A DNA stretch of 14,057 nucleotides, taken from assembly GCA_017354575.1 (NCBI GenBank), contig JAFMQP010000053.1, forward strand, positions 1 through 14,057, read 5' to 3'. Position 1 is the first letter of the stretch. Every line of letters starts with the position of its first letter. Below are positions 12,307-14,057 of this stretch, one piece after another. The position numbers were made by a program, and so were the translations under genes. This DNA is from Acidothermales bacterium (GTDB lineage Bacteria > Actinomycetota > Actinomycetes > Streptosporangiales > WHST01). Under the pieces are notes generated by a model. It was not told where the DNA came from. It ran no database searches and saw only the letters and a list, made by a program, of their open reading frames with translations.

Positions 12307-13923
12307 CTAGCCGACGACCGCCTCGGGCTCCGCGTCCGTACGGGCGTGGCCGCGGCGTACCAGGTAGTACGCCAGCGCGTCCTCCAGCGCCTCCCACGAC
12401 GCCTCGAGGATGTTGCCGCCGACGCCTACGGTGCCCCACTCGTCCTCGCCGTCGCCGGTGGTGATGAGCACGCGGGTGACCGCGTCCGTGCCGTGGGCGC
12501 CCTCCAGGATGCGCACCTTGTAGTCGAGCAGCTCGACCTTCGCCAGCTCGGGGAACGTCCGCACGAGCGCCTCCCGCAGCGCGCGGTTGAGCGCGTCGAC
12601 CGGGCCCGGCGCCTCCCCCGTCACGACATACCGCCGCCCCTGGGTGGTGAGCCGCACGGTGGCCTCGCTCGTGCCGGTGCGCCCGGCCTGATGGTCGACG
12701 ATCACCCGCCACGACTCCACCTCGAACGCGCGGCGCCGCTCGCCGTCGAGGCTGTCGCGCAGGATCAGCTCGAACGACGCGTCGGCGGCGTCGTACGTGT
12801 AGCCACCCGCTTCGCGGCTTTTCACCTGCTCGGTGACGGCGGCGAGGGTGTCCTTCCGGTCGGACAGGTCGAAGCCGAGCTCGCGGCCCTTGAGCTCCAC
12901 GCTCGCGCGTCCGGCCATGTCGGAGACGAGCATCCGCATGTCGTTGCCGACCTCGGCCGGGTCGGCGTGCTGGTACATCATCGGATCGACCTTGATCGCG
13001 CTCGCGTGCAGCCCGGCCTTGTGCGCGAACGCCGCGTGCCCGACGTACGGCTGGCTGGCGTGCGGCGCGACGTTGGTCACCTCGGCGACGGCGTGCGCGA
13101 CGTGCGACAGCTCGGCCAGCTTGCCCTCGGGCAGCACCCGGCTGCCGAGCTTCAGCTCGAGGTCCGCGACGACCGTGAACAGGTTGGCGTTGCCGCACCG
13201 TTCCCCCGTACCGTTCGCGGTGCCCTGGACGTGCGTGGCGCCCGCGGTCACCGCGGCGAGCGTGTTGGCAACCGCGCAGCCGGTGTCGTCGTGCGAGTGG
13301 ATGCCCAGCCGCGCGCCGGTGGACGACGCGACGGTGCCGACGACGTCGGTCACCTGGTGCGGCAGCATGCCGCCGTTCGTGTCGCACAGCACGACGACCT
13401 CGGCGCCGGCGTCGGCCGCGACCCGCACGACTTCGAGGGCGTACGCGGGGTCGTGCCGGTAGCCGTCGAAGAAGTGCTCGCAGTCGAGGAACACCCGCCG
13501 TCCCTCGGCGACCAGGTGCTCGACGGTGTCGCCGACCATGGCCAGGTTCTCCGCGTTGGTCGTACGCAGCGCGCGCTCGACGTGGCGTGAGTCGGACTTC
13601 GCCACGAGGCAGACGACCGGCGTCTCGGCGTCACGCAGCGCCGCCACCTGCGGGTCGTCGGCGGCGACGGTGTTCGCGCGGCGGGTGGCGCCGAACGCGG
13701 TCAGCGTCGCGTGCCGGAGCTTCAGCTCGGAGCGCGCGCGGGCGAAGAACTCGGTGTCCTTCGGGATGGCGCCCGGCCAGCCACCCTCGATGTACCCGAC
13801 GCCCAGCCCGTCGAGCAGGCGCGCGATCACCAGCTTGTCCGCGACGGTGAGGTTCAGCCCCTGCTGCTGGGCGCCGTCGCGCAGCGACGTGTCGTAGACG
13901 TGGAGGGAATCGCTGGTGTTCAT
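12307..13923 (-). CDS. cimA: Citramalate synthase
   Basis: CimA condenses pyruvate and acetyl-CoA to (R)-citramalate, the entry to threonine-independent isoleucine synthesis; LeuCD and LeuB then give 2-oxobutyrate. The 538-aa product has the DRE-TIM aldolase motif DTSLRDGAQQ (11-20), GYIEGGWPG (43-51), HSHDD (209-213, metal-binding His) and NGTGERCGNAN (237-247), followed by a C-terminal LeuA-type regulatory domain (about 390-520, with GHNILE-like GVGGNILEASW near the end). GAQQ with EGGWPG and a length near 530 is the pattern of citramalate synthase rather than 2-isopropylmalate or homocitrate synthase. ATG 13921-13923 has AGGA just upstream (ACAGGAAAG). It follows a leader with a terminator and is itself followed by the FAH-family gene. 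It is the only Ile-pathway entry gene in view. Confidence 0.92.
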   Translation of the reverse strand: MNTSDSLHVYDTSLRDGAQQQGLNLTVADKLVIARLLDGLGVGYIEGGWPGAIPKDTEFFARARSELKLRHATLTAFGATRRANTVAADDPQVAALRDAETPVVCLVAKSDSRHVERALRTTNAENLAMVGDTVEHLVAEGRRVFLDCEHFFDGYRHDPAYALEVVRVAADAGAEVVVLCDTNGGMLPHQVTDVVGTVASSTGARLGIHSHDDTGCAVANTLAAVTAGATHVQGTANGTGERCGNANLFTVVADLELKLGSRVLPEGKLAELSHVAHAVAEVTNVAPHASQPYVGHAAFAHKAGLHASAIKVDPMMYQHADPAEVGNDMRMLVSDMAGRASVELKGRELGFDLSDRKDTLAAVTEQVKSREAGGYTYDAADASFELILRDSLDGERRRAFEVESWRVIVDHQAGRTGTSEATVRLTTQGRRYVVTGEAPGPVDALNRALREALVRTFPELAKVELLDYKVRILEGAHGTDAVTRVLITTGDGEDEWGTVGVGGNILEASWEALEDALAYYLVRRGHARTDAEPEAVVG

Positions 13924-13958
13924 CTTTCCTGTGGCTCCGTCCGGGGGTGGTTGGTGGC

Positions 13959-13994
13959 CCAACAAAAAGACCCCCCGCCGAATGCGGGAGGTCT
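13959..13994 (-). terminator. U-tailed intrinsic terminator in the cimA leader
   Basis: On the minus strand AGACCTCCCGC (13994-13984), loop ATTCG, GCGGGGGGTCT (13978-13968) forms an 11-bp stem with one U-G wobble, and TTTTTGTT (13968-13961) gives the U-tract, its first T closing the stem. The wobble becomes a C-A mismatch on plus, so the element is oriented to minus. The U-tract ends about 40 bases before the cimA ATG. A further small stem GTTGG/CCAAC begins at 13963. Confidence 0.88.
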
Positions 13995-14023
13995 GCGCGT
14001 CGGACTGTGTCGTCGCAACGCGC
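13995..14023 (-). promoter_or_regulatory. Leader hairpin abutting the cimA terminator
   Basis: On the minus strand GCGCGTTG (14023-14016) pairs with CGACGCGC (14002-13995) over eight positions, one of them U-G, with GAC/GTC pairs inside. Its first base is the last base of the leader ORF stop codon and its last base directly abuts the terminator stem. The position suits a ribosome-sensitive element of an attenuator. Confidence 0.6.
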
Positions 14024-14052
14024 TAGGGGCCGATAATGCCGAGTGACAGCAT
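14023..14052 (-). CDS. Candidate Ile-rich leader peptide MLSLGIIGP of cimA
   Basis: ATG (14052-14050) opens a 9-codon frame, MLSLGIIGP, ending in TAG (14025-14023). It holds two Leu and two adjacent Ile codons (ATT ATC); ATT should be rare in this GC-rich genome. The stop is followed at once by a hairpin and then the U-tailed terminator, the classic order of ribosome-mediated attenuation, and Ile is the end product of the CimA route. Only five bases upstream of the ATG are visible, so the ribosome-binding site cannot be checked. The main alternative is that these codons are the C-terminal end of a gene lying beyond the right edge. Confidence 0.55.
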   Translation of the reverse strand: MLSLGIIGP

Positions 14053-14057
14053 GCGGC

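Noticed and set aside
12346..13590. 414-aa plus-strand reading frame opposite cimA
   Set aside because: Antisense shadow of cimA; Val/Arg/Asp-rich with no domain.
13924..13965. TTG-started extension of cimA by 14 residues
   Set aside because: It would start inside the terminator U-tract; the ATG at 13923 has AGGA upstream and is followed at once by the family N-terminus.
1..14057. Mobile element, prophage, defence system or biosynthetic cluster
   Set aside because: All sizeable genes are recognisable core genes in near-conserved actinobacterial order; no transposase, integrase, terminal repeats or tRNA-associated direct repeats were seen.

Overview
The window is high-GC DNA with tightly packed genes on both strands and looks like the chromosome of an actinobacterium (Actinomycetota). 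The evidence is an HU protein with a long Lys/Ala tail, an F420-pathway guanylyltransferase (FbiD/CofC), an NdgR/LtbR-type IclR regulator divergent from leuCD, several apparently leaderless starts, and a gene order that largely matches, as I recall it, M. tuberculosis Rv2981c-Rv2993c (ddl, gpsA, fbiD, hupB, leuD, leuC, IclR regulator, gltX, FAH-family hydrolase). The genus cannot be named from this alone. It is core housekeeping DNA: no insertion sequence, prophage, CRISPR array or defence cassette is visible.

Layout. 1-840 (-) is the N-terminal 280 residues of D-Ala-D-Ala ligase, running off the left edge. 867-1988 (+) is a cystathionine gamma-lyase/synthase-type PLP enzyme sharing a 26-bp divergent start region with ddl. 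2001-3005 (-) is gpsA, preceded one base away by a PlsC-type acyltransferase, 3007-3714 (-); together they are a glycerol-3-phosphate and phosphatidate unit. Divergent from it are fbiD, 3794-4420 (+), and a small cold-shock-domain-like protein, 4431-4709 (+). 4741-5196 (-) is HU. 5391-7385 (-) is leuCD, divergent from ndgR at 7467-8186 (+). 8256-9473 (-) is a membrane-anchored HtrA-like protease. 9592-9737 (-) holds tRNA-Glu(CTC) and tRNA-Gln(CTG), divergent from gltX at 9831-11486 (+). 11491-12258 (-) is an FAH-family hydrolase and 12307-13923 (-) is citramalate synthase cimA.

How the genes fit together. CimA makes citramalate, and LeuCD, the isomerase of leucine synthesis, is also expected to process citramalate toward 2-oxobutyrate and isoleucine. 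The window therefore holds two control points for branched-chain amino acids: the ndgR-leuC divergent region and a cimA leader. The latter is the best find. A 9-codon ORF reading MLSLGIIGP, with two adjacent Ile codons, is followed by a hairpin and then a U-tailed intrinsic terminator 40 bases before the cimA start, with no -10-like sequence between. This looks like an isoleucine-responsive attenuator.

Other points of interest: gltX encodes the long (551 aa) GluRS type I associate with Clostridia rather than the usual roughly 490-aa actinobacterial form, and it is divergent from the two tRNAs it would be expected to charge. The ddl and metB-like starts are arranged symmetrically around one shared -10 motif.
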